From: Sandaracinaceae bacterium
GTDB lineage: Bacteria; Myxococcota_A; Polyangia; Polyangiales; Houyiibacteriaceae
Assembly (NCBI GenBank): GCA_020633055.1
Contig: JACKEJ010000004.1
Location: 930,001 to 994,000 of the forward strand
Direction: 5' to 3'
Length of the DNA stretch: 64,000 nt
Part shown: positions 23,044-36,457 of the stretch, in pieces
Position numbering within the stretch: position 1 is the first letter of the stretch
Layout of the letters: every line of letters starts with the position of its first letter
Made by a program: the position numbers and the translations under genes
Notes under the pieces: model-generated
What the model was told of the DNA's origin: nothing
Databases searched by the model: none
What the model saw: only the letters and a program-made list of their open reading frames with translations

Positions 23044-23964
23044 ATGGCGAAGAAGAGCTACGCGGAGAAGTACGGGCCCTGGGCGTTGGTGATCGGGGGG
23101 AGCACCACCATCGGCGAGCAGTTCACGCGTCAGCTGGCGGCTCGCGGCATGAACGTCGCCGTGGTGGCGCGCCGCGCGAGCGTGCTGGCCGAGCTGGCGG
23201 CCGAGGTGCAGGCGGAGACCGGCATGACCGTGCGGCCCGTCGCGCTGGACCTCGCGCACGAGGGCGCGTTCGAGCAGCTGGAGCGCGCCGTGGCCGACGT
23301 CGAGATCGGCATGCTCGTGGTGAACGCCAACCTCCACAAGGTGAACCTGTTCGACAAGATGCCCCCCGAGCAGAAGCGCATGATGTGCCGGCTGAACTAC
23401 GAGATGCCCGTCATGCTCACGGACATCTTCGGCGCCAAGATGGTGGCGCGCGGGCGCGGCGGCATCATCTACATCAACGCGCTGAACTCGGTCACGCCGA
23501 TCGAGATCGACGCGGTGTTCCAGGGCACCAAGGCGGGCCTGCGCATCTTCGCGGAGAGCCTGTGGATCGAGTACCGCAAGCACGGCGTGCAGGTGGCCTC
23601 GGCGCACGTGAACGGCATCGAGGGCTCCGAGAGCTACGAGGCCAAGCTGCCCGAGAGCACGCGCAAGGCGCTGAAGGTCATGGGCGTGTCCATGCACCCC
23701 GAGAAGATCGTGGCGCGCATCCTCACGCAGTTCGACAAGGGCAAGCTCATCCTCTGCCCGGACGTGCCCGTGCCCATCAACCGCAGCGCCATGAAGGCGC
23801 TGGACCTCAGCCGCTTCTTCGGCGGGGGCGCGCAGCTGCGCGCGTGGTCCTGGCTGTTCAAGAAGCTGCTGAGCGGCGACGAGGTGCTCGAGGGCATGGC
23901 GGGGGCTGGCGCGTCGGCCGAGGCTCCCCGGACCGAGCAGGCTGTCTCGAAGCCGGCCAGCTGA
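23044..23964 (+). CDS. Short-chain dehydrogenase/reductase-like protein with altered catalytic residues
   Basis: 306 aa from the ATG at 23044, with GAGGAG nine bases upstream. The Rossmann start is VIGGSTTIGEQF (normally T-G-x3-G-x-G), so the nucleotide-binding turn is kept in modified form. The NNAG position reads VVNANLH, the catalytic Ser region IIYINALNSVTP, and the Y-x3-K site AVFQGTKAG, with Phe in place of the catalytic Tyr. An extended C-terminus (~250-306) has RFFGGGAQLRAWSWLFKKLL, perhaps a membrane-touching helix. It may bind NAD(P)(H) without classical catalysis, or act by another mechanism. Confidence 0.85.
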   Translation: MAKKSYAEKYGPWALVIGGSTTIGEQFTRQLAARGMNVAVVARRASVLAELAAEVQAETGMTVRPVALDLAHEGAFEQLERAVADVEIGMLVVNANLHKVNLFDKMPPEQKRMMCRLNYEMPVMLTDIFGAKMVARGRGGIIYINALNSVTPIEIDAVFQGTKAGLRIFAESLWIEYRKHGVQVASAHVNGIEGSESYEAKLPESTRKALKVMGVSMHPEKIVARILTQFDKGKLILCPDVPVPINRSAMKALDLSRFFGGGAQLRAWSWLFKKLLSGDEVLEGMAGAGASAEAPRTEQAVSKPAS

Positions 23965-24030
23965 TAGGGGCAGTCCGCCCTCTGAGACAGCCTCGTTCAG
24001 TCGGGACCGCCTGGGCTGCCCCCGAGCGCG

Positions 24031-25563
24031 TCAGCCGTCACACACCCCGCGGAACCGGTGCAGCCGCTCGAACGCCTTCTTGCTCGTGTAGTGCGCGCGC
24101 GGGAAGTACTCGCCCATGACCTCGGCGTCGTGCGGCTGCGGGTCCTCCTTGGTGGGCGGCGGGATGTGGCGCGGTGAGCGCGGCCAGCGCGGATTGGCGA
24201 CCTGGTAGCGCAGGTACACCGTGTTGACCCAGTTGCGCGCGCCCACGTAGTGGCCCTCGCCGTCGCCGAAGGCGAGCCACGCCACGCCGTGCTCGGGGGT
24301 GGCGTTCTTGGGGCGGCACTCGGGCCAGCTCACCACCAGCGTGTAGTTGCCGTCCGCGTCGAGGGGGACCTGCTCGTCGAACACAGTGGACCAGCCCACG
24401 CCCGACGGGGGGGACGCGCCGCTGGTGGCGGACCAATAGCGCACCTGGTCCTCCGCGGGCCAGGTGGTGTCGCCGCGCCGGGTCTTGGGCGTGAGCGGGA
24501 GCTTGCCCTCGATGACGACGATCTCGCCGTACTCCAAGGAGAAGCTCGCCATCATGTAGATGGTGTCGGGGTTGTTCGCGAAGCCCCCTTCGTTGGTCGC
24601 GGGGTACGTCGCGACGCGCGTCTCGGGGTCCGCGATGAACGCGCCGCTCACGCTGTAGCCCACGTTCCAGAAGCGCTGGAAGACGGGCTCGCGTAGCGCG
24701 GGTGCGCTGGTGGAGCCGTTCACCTCGGACTGCCACTGCGCGAGGGTGTACTCGGCCTGCTCGCCGGTCTTCTTTGCGTGCAGCGTCTTGGCCATCTCGT
24801 GGCCGGTCTGCTGCGTGCCGTCCGCAAGCGTGAGCGTGACCTGCGGCAGGCCGTAGCCGTCGCCGTCGAGCCGCACGTTGCCGGTGCCGTCGTAGCCCGC
24901 GTCGGGGATGTAGTGACGAATGGCGAGGTGGATGTGCGGCGCTTCGCCGATGCCGTGGTTGACGGGCACGTAGAGCGTGTTGGGCGGCCTGTCGTCCTCC
25001 GGAGGCGGGTTGTCGTTCTGCAGCACCTGCAGCGTGTAGGCGCGCGGGGTGACGTCGCGGCGCTGCGCGGGGTCGAAGGGGTTGTACGACCCTGGGTCCG
25101 GATCGATGTCAACGTCGCGCAGGTTGTCGCCGTTCCCGAGACCGCCCTCCGAGGTGGCGCCGGCCACGGTGAACGAGAAGTAGCGCACGTGCCCGTACTC
25201 GCCGCGGATGGTGAGGCTGGCCCCCACCGGCAGCTGGAACTGCGCGACGAAGTACGACGAGCCCCCGTCCGGGTAGAGCACCGGCTGTTGGATGGGCAGC
25301 GCGCCCACCAGCAAGCCGTACTCGATGCCCTTCGGGCCACCCCAGAACGGGTCGGGCTGGTAGCGCCGGTTCGTGATGTGGATGGTGGCTGGCGAGAGCG
25401 GCCATCGTACGGTCCCGTCCATCGTCAGCGCCTCGGCGTCGCCCTCGCCTGCCGTTCCCCGCTTGTCGTCGTGCTCCACTGGTCCCCCTGGTCCGTGTCC
25501 GTTCGCGCGTTCGTCCGCGCGCGAGGCTACGGGCGTTGCTTTCGCAGCGTCAACCGCGTCCAC
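24031..25563 (-). CDS. Conserved hypothetical protein with beta-rich body
   Basis: 510 aa from a GTG at 25563; an ATG at 25422 (MDGTVRWPLSPATIHITNRRYQPDPFWGGPKG) is an alternative, since the first ~47 residues are low-complexity. Repeated beta motifs with aromatic residues are visible (GSSYFVAQFQLPVGASLTIRGEYGHVRYFSFTVAGAT, DTIYMMASFSLEYGEIVVIEGKLPLTPKTR, NYTLVVSWPECRPKN). There is no signal peptide or membrane helix. I do not recognise a named domain, although the length and motif density suggest a real enzyme or binding protein. It is divergent from the giant kinase gene (71-nt gap). Confidence 0.65.
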   Translation of the reverse strand: MDAVDAAKATPVASRADERANGHGPGGPVEHDDKRGTAGEGDAEALTMDGTVRWPLSPATIHITNRRYQPDPFWGGPKGIEYGLLVGALPIQQPVLYPDGGSSYFVAQFQLPVGASLTIRGEYGHVRYFSFTVAGATSEGGLGNGDNLRDVDIDPDPGSYNPFDPAQRRDVTPRAYTLQVLQNDNPPPEDDRPPNTLYVPVNHGIGEAPHIHLAIRHYIPDAGYDGTGNVRLDGDGYGLPQVTLTLADGTQQTGHEMAKTLHAKKTGEQAEYTLAQWQSEVNGSTSAPALREPVFQRFWNVGYSVSGAFIADPETRVATYPATNEGGFANNPDTIYMMASFSLEYGEIVVIEGKLPLTPKTRRGDTTWPAEDQVRYWSATSGASPPSGVGWSTVFDEQVPLDADGNYTLVVSWPECRPKNATPEHGVAWLAFGDGEGHYVGARNWVNTVYLRYQVANPRWPRSPRHIPPPTKEDPQPHDAEVMGEYFPRAHYTSKKAFERLHRFRGVCDG

Positions 25564-25634
25564 ACGAGATGCGCCTCGGCGTCCCTCGCTGGCGACGCTT
25601 GGGGGCGCGCGTGGGCCTCCTGTACCCTCGCGCG

Positions 25635-29354
<3,720 letters not shown>

Positions 29355-29773
29355 AACCATGGATCATCGGCCGCACCACCTGGATCCAACGCAATGCGCA
29401 CGCGCTCGAGAAACCCTCGGACTCCGAGCACCGGGGGACCGGGCCAGTCCGGTACCACGAGCACCGTGGCGTCGAGCACGAGGTCGCTCCCGCCATCCGC
29501 CACCAGCAGGACCGGCATGCGGTGGAGCGTGCCCGCATGTCTTCCGTAGCGGGAGTGCAGGCTGATTGGCGATGCCGGGCTCGGGAGGTCCACCCCCGCG
29601 AGTTCAGCCACGTCCGCACTCAACACGGACCACTCGCCGCCGGTGTCCAACAGAGCAACGTCGTCTGCTGCGAGCGACCCGAATCGGCACCGAACGCCGA
29701 CGAGCAACTTGCCGGGACCCCAGGGGTGGTCGAGATAGCAGCTCGCTGCACCAACGGCCCAACCTGCCACGCG

Positions 29774-30319
29774 CTACACCACTCGCACGAAGAGCAAGCC
29801 CTGGAGCGAACCCTTGGCGGCAAGAGCACGGTGGAGCACGTGGCGGTCGCCGTCGGCCCCGAGCAGCGCCCCATCCTTGAGCGCAACCCACTTGCCGACG
29901 TACTCACGGTCGTCGCGGTGAGCGAGCAGCCAAGCGCGGTTCTGCTTGAACGCAGCGGCACCGTCGACCTTCACGGGCCGGCGGTCTACCGCGCGCGGGG
30001 GCTCGAGCACGCGCTGCCACTCACCGCCGAGTCGCGCCGCAAGCGCACGGGCCTTGTCCACGCGCCCAGCGCTCAGCAGTTGCTGAACCGTCGCGTCGGT
30101 ACCCACGCCCACTTGAACATGACCGTGGGCGGGCGCACTGACGGAGGCCATGTGGTGAGGCACCCGGGGAACGTGGGAGTCGAGGAGGTCGCGAAGACCG
30201 CCCGCACTGTTGACGCGACCGTCAGTCGAGTGACGAGCAACGGCTCTCGACGCCCACCGGTCAACTGAGCTTGCAGGGCGCGTCAACGACGCATCGGCAC
30301 TCCAAGAGAACATCCCCAT
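29774..30319 (-). CDS. DUF5678-like protein
   Basis: 181 aa from the ATG at 30319 (an alternative ATG lies at 30313). The C-terminal third EYVGKWVALKDGALLGADGDRHVLHRAL fits DUF5678, a short domain often next to retropepsin-like proteins. The N-terminal part (LTRPASSVDRWASRAVARHSTDG...LLDSHVPRVPHHMASVSAPAHGHVQVG) is different and includes a mid-helix (DATVQQLLSAGRVDKARALAARLGGEWQRVL). The start follows the upstream stop by one nt, and retropepsin begins 3 nt after it: a tight operon. Function unknown; substrate or partner of the protease is the obvious inference. Confidence 0.7.
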   Translation of the reverse strand: MGMFSWSADASLTRPASSVDRWASRAVARHSTDGRVNSAGGLRDLLDSHVPRVPHHMASVSAPAHGHVQVGVGTDATVQQLLSAGRVDKARALAARLGGEWQRVLEPPRAVDRRPVKVDGAAAFKQNRAWLLAHRDDREYVGKWVALKDGALLGADGDRHVLHRALAAKGSLQGLLFVRVV

Positions 30320-30320
30320 G

Positions 30321-31058
30321 TCAGTCCCCCAATGGACGCAGCATGGCGCGCGTCCGGTCCGAGATGCAGGCCTCGAAGATCTCGACGACGCGCTCGTGAA
30401 GCGCGTCGAGCGTCGCTGCGAGTGCGACACGATCTAGCGCGTGTGGCGCGACCACGAGCTCTGTGTCGAGCGTCAGCACGCGTTCACCCTTGTGCTCCTC
30501 GAGGACGAGGGTCAGCGCCTCGGTCCCGCCGACGACGGGCTTCTCCACCCGGCTGAATCCTCGGGCCACGGCGTCGGCCAAGAACGCGGGCAAGTAGGGA
30601 GACTCGAAACGAATCCATTCCCCCAAGGGCGCACCGTCCGCGCCCAAAGGAAGCTTGTCGATGTAGCGGAGGGTGAGCCTGTCGATGCCGTCTGGCTTCG
30701 CGGCGCTCTCGTACGCCTCGAGCGTCTGCAAGATGAACGCACGAAACGGCCCCCAGTGCGGATACGGCCGCAGCACGTTGGCGATGAGGAGGTTCTCTCC
30801 AACTTGGGCCAAGCGTGAGCGGTCGGCCGAGAAGAAGCGCATTCTCTGGAGACGACGCGTGTGCTGACGCACCCCCTCCTCCGTGGTCTCGACGAGGACG
30901 TCGACGACCTCACCAGCCTCTCGGATGGGCAAGACAGCGTCGCCAACCGCGCTCCGGAACGCGCCGAAGACCGTGGGGTCCCATTGTGCGGTGCTCGCGA
31001 ACGCGAACTCGCACAGCGCTTCGACGATGGGGTCGGTCTCGTACCGGGGCACGCCCAC
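30321..31058 (-). CDS. TIGR04255-like family protein
   Basis: 245 aa from a GTG start at 31058 (a second in-frame GTG lies two codons on). The N-terminus MGVPRYETDPIVEALCEFAFAS fits the opening of TIGR04255, a sporadically distributed family of ~250 aa with no known function. Strands (GERVLTLDTELVVAP, DGIDRLTLRYIDKLPLG) and a C-terminal helix (VALAATLDALHERVVEIFEACISDRTRAML) complete it. It is the first gene of a three-gene operon with DUF5678-like and retropepsin-like partners. Patchy distribution and this setting suggest an accessory, maybe defence, role (inference). Confidence 0.75.
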   Translation of the reverse strand: MGVPRYETDPIVEALCEFAFASTAQWDPTVFGAFRSAVGDAVLPIREAGEVVDVLVETTEEGVRQHTRRLQRMRFFSADRSRLAQVGENLLIANVLRPYPHWGPFRAFILQTLEAYESAAKPDGIDRLTLRYIDKLPLGADGAPLGEWIRFESPYLPAFLADAVARGFSRVEKPVVGGTEALTLVLEEHKGERVLTLDTELVVAPHALDRVALAATLDALHERVVEIFEACISDRTRAMLRPLGD

Positions 31059-31213
31059 ATCAGATCACACTAGGCAATCGGATGCAAAGCCCTGCCTCGC
31101 CGAGAGCGACACCCAGCTCGTGGCGCGATGACGACGCAGTGGGCTAGCCGCCCCCGCTCCACGAAGCGCGGCGGCTGGGGTGGCGGAGGCCGCTTCTGGT
31201 GTACCCTCCGCTC

Positions 31214-31693
31214 ATGGACGAAACAGCCATCCTCGACTACGCAGCCGCCGTCTTCCAGCGCGAGCGCATGCTCGACTCGTACGAAGTGGCCGCCAAGACC
31301 GTCACCAAGGGCTTCTTCAAGAAGCGCACGGAGGTCGTGATGGAAGGCGACCCCGCGCAGGCCCTGCGCATGCTCAAGGGCTACGCCGAGACCCAGAAGG
31401 TGCCCTACGTACCGGACGACATCGAGCGGACCAACCGCGTGCCCGAGCACGAAGCGCGCATGCAGCAAGACCCGGAGTTCCTGAAGGCCGTGCGACGCGC
31501 GTACGCCATGCAGCTGCTGAGCTCGCGGTCGAACTTCAACGTGCGGTTCATGCCCCCCGAGTTCGAGCCGCAGGTGGAGGCCGCGATGCAAGACGAAGCG
31601 CTCATGCGCAACCCGTTCGTGCCGCTGGTCGAGCGCCGCCCGCAGCTGCAGGAAGCGTTCATCAGCGGCAAGGGCGGGTCTTCGGTGGGGTGA
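31214..31693 (+). CDS. Hypothetical protein
   Basis: 159 aa from the ATG at 31214 (MDETAILDYAAAVFQRERMLDSYEV). Charged and helical, with motifs TVTKGFFKKRTEVVMEGDPAQALRMLKGYA and FNVRFMPPEFEPQVEAAMQDEALMRNPFVPLVERRPQ. No signal peptide or membrane helix. Family not recognised. Its last codons (LQEAFISG) fall in the left copy of the 21-bp direct repeat that reappears at 38421, which suggests that the segment downstream was inserted at this gene's 3' end. Confidence 0.65.
   Translation: MDETAILDYAAAVFQRERMLDSYEVAAKTVTKGFFKKRTEVVMEGDPAQALRMLKGYAETQKVPYVPDDIERTNRVPEHEARMQQDPEFLKAVRRAYAMQLLSSRSNFNVRFMPPEFEPQVEAAMQDEALMRNPFVPLVERRPQLQEAFISGKGGSSVG
31645..31665 (+). repeat. Left copy of the 21-bp direct repeat flanking the SNF2 operon
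   Basis: The 21 bases starting GCTGCAGGAAGC are identical to 38421-38441. After a divergent stretch both copies also share a CGGTGGGGTGA end (up to 31692 and 38461). In the left copy the repeat is the coding 3' end of the 159-aa gene. Confidence 0.8.
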
Positions 31694-31756
31694 CGCGCGC
31701 GCGCGTTCGTGCTGCTGGCTCCGAAAAGCTCGTCGGCACGGTCGCGCCCGCGGATG

Positions 31757-34700
31757 CTACGTCAGCAGCTCGCGCAGGGTCTCGAGGTCGAGCTTCTTGG
31801 CTTCGTCGAGCCCCTCCAAGAGGTCGCCGCTGAGCTGTCGCTTGGTGCCGTGCAGCGCGAGGATCTTCTCTTCCAGCGTCCCGGCGGTGATCAACCGATA
31901 CACGTGGACGGGACGCTTCTGCCCGATGCGATGCGCGCGACCTGTGGCCTGGTCCTCGACGGCGGGGTTCCACCACGGGTCCAGGTGGAACACGTAGTCG
32001 GCGGCCGTGAGCGTGACGCCCACACCGCCCGCGTGAAGGCTCATCACGAAGACGTCGGCCTCGCCCGCTTGGAACGCCGCCACCTGCGCCGTGCGCGCCT
32101 TGGCGGAAAGGCTCCCGTCGAGCGTGAGCACACGCAACCCCTCCGCGCTCAGGCGCTGCTCGACGCGCCCCAGCATGTCCAAGAACTGCGTGAAGACGAG
32201 CGCCTGATGCCCCTCCTCGTGGAGCGCCAGCACGCGCTCGGTGAGCACCTCCAGCTTCGCCCCCGCGGGCCCTTCCGCGTTCAACACGCGCGGGTCGACG
32301 GCCGCCTGCCTGAGCTTGAGGATCTCGGTCAAGAGCTTGATGCGCGCGCTCCCGTCACCGCTCGCGCGCTGCGCCGCGATGGCATCTTCCGCCTTGCGCC
32401 GCAGGGCTTCGTAGAATGCGCGCTCTTCTGGCGTGGGTGTAACCAACAGCGTGGTCTCGCTGCGCTCCGGGAGCTCCTCGAGCACCTCCGACTTGGTACG
32501 CCGCAACAGGAAGGGGCGCATGCGCGCGCGAAGCTCTTGCAGGCGCTCACGGTGCCCGTTGGCGATGGGCTCGACGAACTGCTTGGTAAACTGCCGCTCG
32601 CTCCCGAGCAGACCCGGCAAGACGCAGCGCATCAGGCTCCAGAGCTCGCCCAGGTGGTTCTCGACGGGGGTGCCCGTGAGCGCCAAGCGAAACCCGGCGT
32701 CGAGCTCGGCCGCGGCCTTGGCGCGCTGCGTCTGGGCGTTCTTGAGCGCGTGAGCTTCGTCGAACACGACGGTCGCGAAGCGCGTCGTGGTCAGCGCCTC
32801 TTGCTCGGTGACCAGCACCCCGTAGCTGCAGATCAAGACGTCGAAGGGGCCCGCAGCCGCCAGCACGCCGGCGCGCTCCTGGCTCTCGGCCAGCGTGATG
32901 ACGTTCAGGTTGCTGGCGAAGCGCTGAGCCTCCGCGGTCCACGCGCCCACCACCGACGTGGGCGCCACCACGAGCGCGGGCCCCAGCTTGGCGCGCTGGG
33001 TCAAGAGCGCCAGCGACTGGACGGTCTTGCCGAGGCCCATGTCGTCGGCAAGGCACGCACCCAGCTCGGCGTTGGCGAGGCGCGCCATCCACACGTAGCC
33101 GCTGAGCTGGTAGTCGCGCAGCTCGGCGCCGAACCCTGCGGGGAGCGGGACCTCGGACGTCAGCGCAGCCTGCAGCCGCTCCAACGACGCTTGGGTGTTC
33201 GCGTCGAGCGTGCGGTGGCCCGCCGCCTCGGTGAGCTCCACCAGGCGCGGCAGCATCACGAGCGGGGTCTCGAGGCCCTTCTTGCCTGCCGCGCCCAGGC
33301 CGCTCAGCGCGTCCAGTCGACGCCGCAGCTCGTCGGAGAGAGCGAGCACGCGGTCACCCGCAAGGTGCACGAAGCGACCGCGCCCGGGCCACGCGTCGAT
33401 CAGCTGCTGCAGCTCGACCACGAGCCCCTCGTCGACCTCGAGCTGGATGGCGCTGATCAGCTCGTCCTTGGTTTGGCGCACCCGCACGCGCAGCTGCTGC
33501 ATGCCCAGCGTCACAGGAGAGGGCAGGGTCTTCCCGTCGGGCCACGCGAGGATGCAGAGGGCGCTGTCGACGAGGGCGACGTCGGCCAGGAAGGCGAGCG
33601 CGAGGTCCATGCCCTCGAGGGACGTCGCGTCGTCGTGCCAGTCCAAGGCATCGAGCAGCGGCGTCGCGGCGAAGATGCGTCGACGGACGTCGCGCTCATG
33701 CGCCAGATCACGGACGGTCTGGACGGTCTCCCCATCGAGCGTGGCCACGCGCTGCGCCTGCCCCTGGCCCGGGGGGAGGTGCGGCCCCCCCAGGCCGAGC
33801 GGGATGGCGCGCAAGCGGACGTCCAAGCGTTGACCGGACCAACGACAGAGAAACGCTAGTCGTGGGTCCGCCTCCACGCTCCTGCCTGCGAGCTCGATGT
33901 CTTGACCGGCGCTGACACGCACGCGCTGCCCGACTCGGCTGAGCACCCGTCCCAGGCGCCCTTCGCCCGCCCGTGGGATCTCGACCTTGCCCATCGCGAG
34001 CAGGCTGGCGACGCGCGTGAGCTCGGGCGTGCGCGCGTACACGGCGAGCATGTCGGGGGGCACGCGCTCCGTGTGGAACTCGCGGGTGAGCAGCTCCGGT
34101 GGGTGCAGCGAGAGCGTGGTCGCCTCGCCCGAAGCCGTGCGTTCGGCGCGCAGCTCGCCCTCGGCCCGCACGATGCGCAGCGGTGCGCCCTCGGAGTCGA
34201 CCACGTGCGGGTCGTCGACCAGCTGCAAGAGCGCCGTGTAGCCGAGCGAGATCACTGTCTCTTTGCGCTTGCCCCAAGGGTCCAGCGCGACCCGGTGCAT
34301 CTCCGCGCAGCCCAGCACCTCGCGCACCGAGGGCGTCACGTAAGGCTCGGTGCTCTGCTGGAGCTTTTCGAGGTTGAGCACGGTGCCGCGTTGCGCGCGC
34401 GCGCTCTTGACGAGCCGCGGCGTGATGCTCAAGGCGCGCTTCTCGGTGGGGACCGAGACCTCCCACACCACCCGCGGGAACGCGCCCTTGGCCTCGCTCG
34501 CGTCGGGGGCCACCACGGCCTCGGCCACCGACTCGAGGGCGTCGAGCGTGAGCTCCCAGGCGCGGCGGGACCGATACGTGGCCGCGAACGAGCCGGGTCG
34601 CGCGTCACCCGTGTGCAGCGCGTGCTGCGTGTCGTTGAACACCTTCGCTGCCGCCGTGTACCCCGAGCGCTCGGCCAGGTGGGCGTAGGCCGCGAGGTGG

Positions 34701-35851
34701 CGCACCAGCCGCTGCGGGACGGGCTGCGTGCCGGCCCAGGAATGGAGCAGGCCCAGCAACAAGACCTGCACCCAGGTCAGGCGTGCCGTGTCCGGGTAGT
34801 CGGCGCTCTGCAGCCGGTCACCCGAGAGCTGCCACCGCAGAAACTCGGCGAGGACGAAGTGCTCGAAGTCCATCTTCCGTCCCAGCGCCTCGATGCGCCG
34901 CTGCAACCGCTCGCGCTGCAGGCTGTCGACGGTGCCCGCCACCAACGCCACGAGGCCGAAGGCCACGCCGACCTCATCGCTCAGGCGCCGCGCGTTCGTG
35001 ACGCCCTTGCCCTGTACCCGCTCGAGGTGCTCGTGGGCGATCGCGGTCACGCCGGCCGTATCGACGTCGCTCGCCATCAGCGCCGCGAAGAGCTGGATCT
35101 CCGCGCGACCGAGGGCCGTCTGCGTCGCGAGCACGTCCTCCACGGGCAGGCCGCGCATCACGGCGACGCGCGCAGCCTTGGCCGAGATCACCCGCTCGTC
35201 GTGTTCACAGAAGGACACCAGCAGGTCTTCCTCGATCGGACTCAGGGACGCGAGCGCGCCGTCGAGCAGCGCGTTCGCGTAGCTGTCGAGCAGCGGCTCA
35301 CTGAGCTGCGTCACCCACGCGAGCTTCGGCGTGTGACCGAGCGTGTGCAGGACGGCCGCGCCGACCTCCGCGCTCTTCCTCACGTACTGGAGGCTCCGAC
35401 TGAGATCGCCGATCGCTTGGGTGACCCGGCCCAAGACCAGGGCAGCGCGGACCTCGCCACGGCTGACCCGCATCGTGTACTGCCGGTAGCGTCGCCGCTC
35501 CTCCGCGAGAGCGTCGGTGATGGGGCCGAGCAGTCCTGCTTCGTGCGCCCGCTCGAGGTTTCGCCAGCACGCGTCCTCGGGCACACACCAGCACGACGGG
35601 TCCCACTCCGACGCGGCGACATCGCCCCGCTGCTGAAGCGCCCACAGCGCCTCTTGGACGAACTCCGAGGTGAGACGACGAGACGACGCGTCCCGCACAC
35701 CCGCCCGGTTCACGGCCTCGTAGAGCGCGGACCGAGAGAACCCGTCGTCCAAGAACGTGGCGACGGCGCCGACCTGCGTGACCAGCTCAGGGGCGTCGGC
35801 GGCCGTGGGACGCGGGAGGGGGGCGGAACGCGGTGTCTTCTTGGTAGCCAT
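31757..35851 (-). CDS. SNF2-family helicase/ATPase
   Basis: 1364 aa from the ATG at 35851. The C-terminal ~450 residues hold the two SNF2 lobes: motif I DDMGLGKT (~935), DEAH motif II (FDEAHALKN, ~1030), LTGTPVEN, VFTQF, MSLHAGGVGVTLTAADYV and QATGRAHRIGQ (~1305). The N-terminal ~900 residues are a large, poorly recognisable region with a CWCVPED Cys pair and many helical segments, perhaps a target-recognition or SWI2-accessory part. It translocates on double-stranded DNA. It is the last gene of a three-gene operon between direct repeats, as seen in DNA-modifying or defence systems. Confidence 0.9.
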   Translation of the reverse strand: MATKKTPRSAPLPRPTAADAPELVTQVGAVATFLDDGFSRSALYEAVNRAGVRDASSRRLTSEFVQEALWALQQRGDVAASEWDPSCWCVPEDACWRNLERAHEAGLLGPITDALAEERRRYRQYTMRVSRGEVRAALVLGRVTQAIGDLSRSLQYVRKSAEVGAAVLHTLGHTPKLAWVTQLSEPLLDSYANALLDGALASLSPIEEDLLVSFCEHDERVISAKAARVAVMRGLPVEDVLATQTALGRAEIQLFAALMASDVDTAGVTAIAHEHLERVQGKGVTNARRLSDEVGVAFGLVALVAGTVDSLQRERLQRRIEALGRKMDFEHFVLAEFLRWQLSGDRLQSADYPDTARLTWVQVLLLGLLHSWAGTQPVPQRLVRHLAAYAHLAERSGYTAAAKVFNDTQHALHTGDARPGSFAATYRSRRAWELTLDALESVAEAVVAPDASEAKGAFPRVVWEVSVPTEKRALSITPRLVKSARAQRGTVLNLEKLQQSTEPYVTPSVREVLGCAEMHRVALDPWGKRKETVISLGYTALLQLVDDPHVVDSEGAPLRIVRAEGELRAERTASGEATTLSLHPPELLTREFHTERVPPDMLAVYARTPELTRVASLLAMGKVEIPRAGEGRLGRVLSRVGQRVRVSAGQDIELAGRSVEADPRLAFLCRWSGQRLDVRLRAIPLGLGGPHLPPGQGQAQRVATLDGETVQTVRDLAHERDVRRRIFAATPLLDALDWHDDATSLEGMDLALAFLADVALVDSALCILAWPDGKTLPSPVTLGMQQLRVRVRQTKDELISAIQLEVDEGLVVELQQLIDAWPGRGRFVHLAGDRVLALSDELRRRLDALSGLGAAGKKGLETPLVMLPRLVELTEAAGHRTLDANTQASLERLQAALTSEVPLPAGFGAELRDYQLSGYVWMARLANAELGACLADDMGLGKTVQSLALLTQRAKLGPALVVAPTSVVGAWTAEAQRFASNLNVITLAESQERAGVLAAAGPFDVLICSYGVLVTEQEALTTTRFATVVFDEAHALKNAQTQRAKAAAELDAGFRLALTGTPVENHLGELWSLMRCVLPGLLGSERQFTKQFVEPIANGHRERLQELRARMRPFLLRRTKSEVLEELPERSETTLLVTPTPEERAFYEALRRKAEDAIAAQRASGDGSARIKLLTEILKLRQAAVDPRVLNAEGPAGAKLEVLTERVLALHEEGHQALVFTQFLDMLGRVEQRLSAEGLRVLTLDGSLSAKARTAQVAAFQAGEADVFVMSLHAGGVGVTLTAADYVFHLDPWWNPAVEDQATGRAHRIGQKRPVHVYRLITAGTLEEKILALHGTKRQLSGDLLEGLDEAKKLDLETLRELLT

Positions 35852-35947
35852 GGATGAAACACCGTGCTCTTACGAGCCCGCGTGATGGAGTTCAACGCGG
35901 AAGAGGGACCGGCCCCTGCAATCCTCACCGATGTCACACGTGGCGCG

Positions 35948-36457
35948 TTAGTCATGCCGCGACATCGCCTCCACGAGGTCCTTCAAGAGTGCGGTCTGCG
36001 CCTGCCTGCTTTGGCCAGCCGGCCGCGCGAGCCCCTCAATCAACGCGTGACCGTGAGCCCCTGGCAGCGTAAGGTCCGCTCGTGGGTCGGTCACCACGTC
36101 AACCTCTCGGCCGTGCTGCGCCCCTATCCGACGCGCGGCCGCCACTCCAATCGCGAACGCCCACGGCTCATGGGGTGGCGTGTCGTCTTCAGCTGGACGC
36201 GTCGCGCCGTCGGACCGCTCGAGGCGATCATGCTCGCGAATGGCGAGCGCCTGCCCTACGGTGGTCTCGTCCACATCCCAGACGGATGTCCCGGGCACCC
36301 GGCCGATTCGGGCCGCTTCCTCCTTGTCAGCCTTCGTCGGCACCATGAAGCTCGGGTTGGGCTCCTGGTGACCGCGTGGCCAATGCCCGCCGCCTCGCTC
36401 AACGATCCGGAACACGCGCTGCGCGTCGCGCAGGGATGTATATGGCTCAGACGGCAT
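35948..36457 (-). CDS. Hypothetical protein between NTPase and SNF2 genes
   Basis: 169 aa from the ATG at 36457, inside the last 11 nt of the upstream gene, so translation is coupled. The sequence has an N-terminal helix (YTSLRDAQRVFRIVERGGG), a central WPRGHQEPNPSFMVPTKADKEEAARIGRVPGTSVWDVDETTVGQALAI stretch and a basic, helical end (GQSRQAQTALLKDLVEAMSRHD). No catalytic motif, signal peptide or membrane helix is seen. It lies 96 nt before the SNF2 gene. An adaptor between the two large neighbours is possible. Confidence 0.65.
   Translation of the reverse strand: MPSEPYTSLRDAQRVFRIVERGGGHWPRGHQEPNPSFMVPTKADKEEAARIGRVPGTSVWDVDETTVGQALAIREHDRLERSDGATRPAEDDTPPHEPWAFAIGVAAARRIGAQHGREVDVVTDPRADLTLPGAHGHALIEGLARPAGQSRQAQTALLKDLVEAMSRHD

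Noticed and set aside
21270..24119. 949-aa plus-strand open frame
   Set aside because: It runs antisense through the FadL-like gene and then out of frame across the SDR gene; no domain pattern.
31709..35857. Two plus-strand open frames of 650-720 aa across the SNF2 gene
   Set aside because: They are antisense to a gene with complete helicase motifs, and are rich in His/Arg/Gln runs typical of shadow frames.
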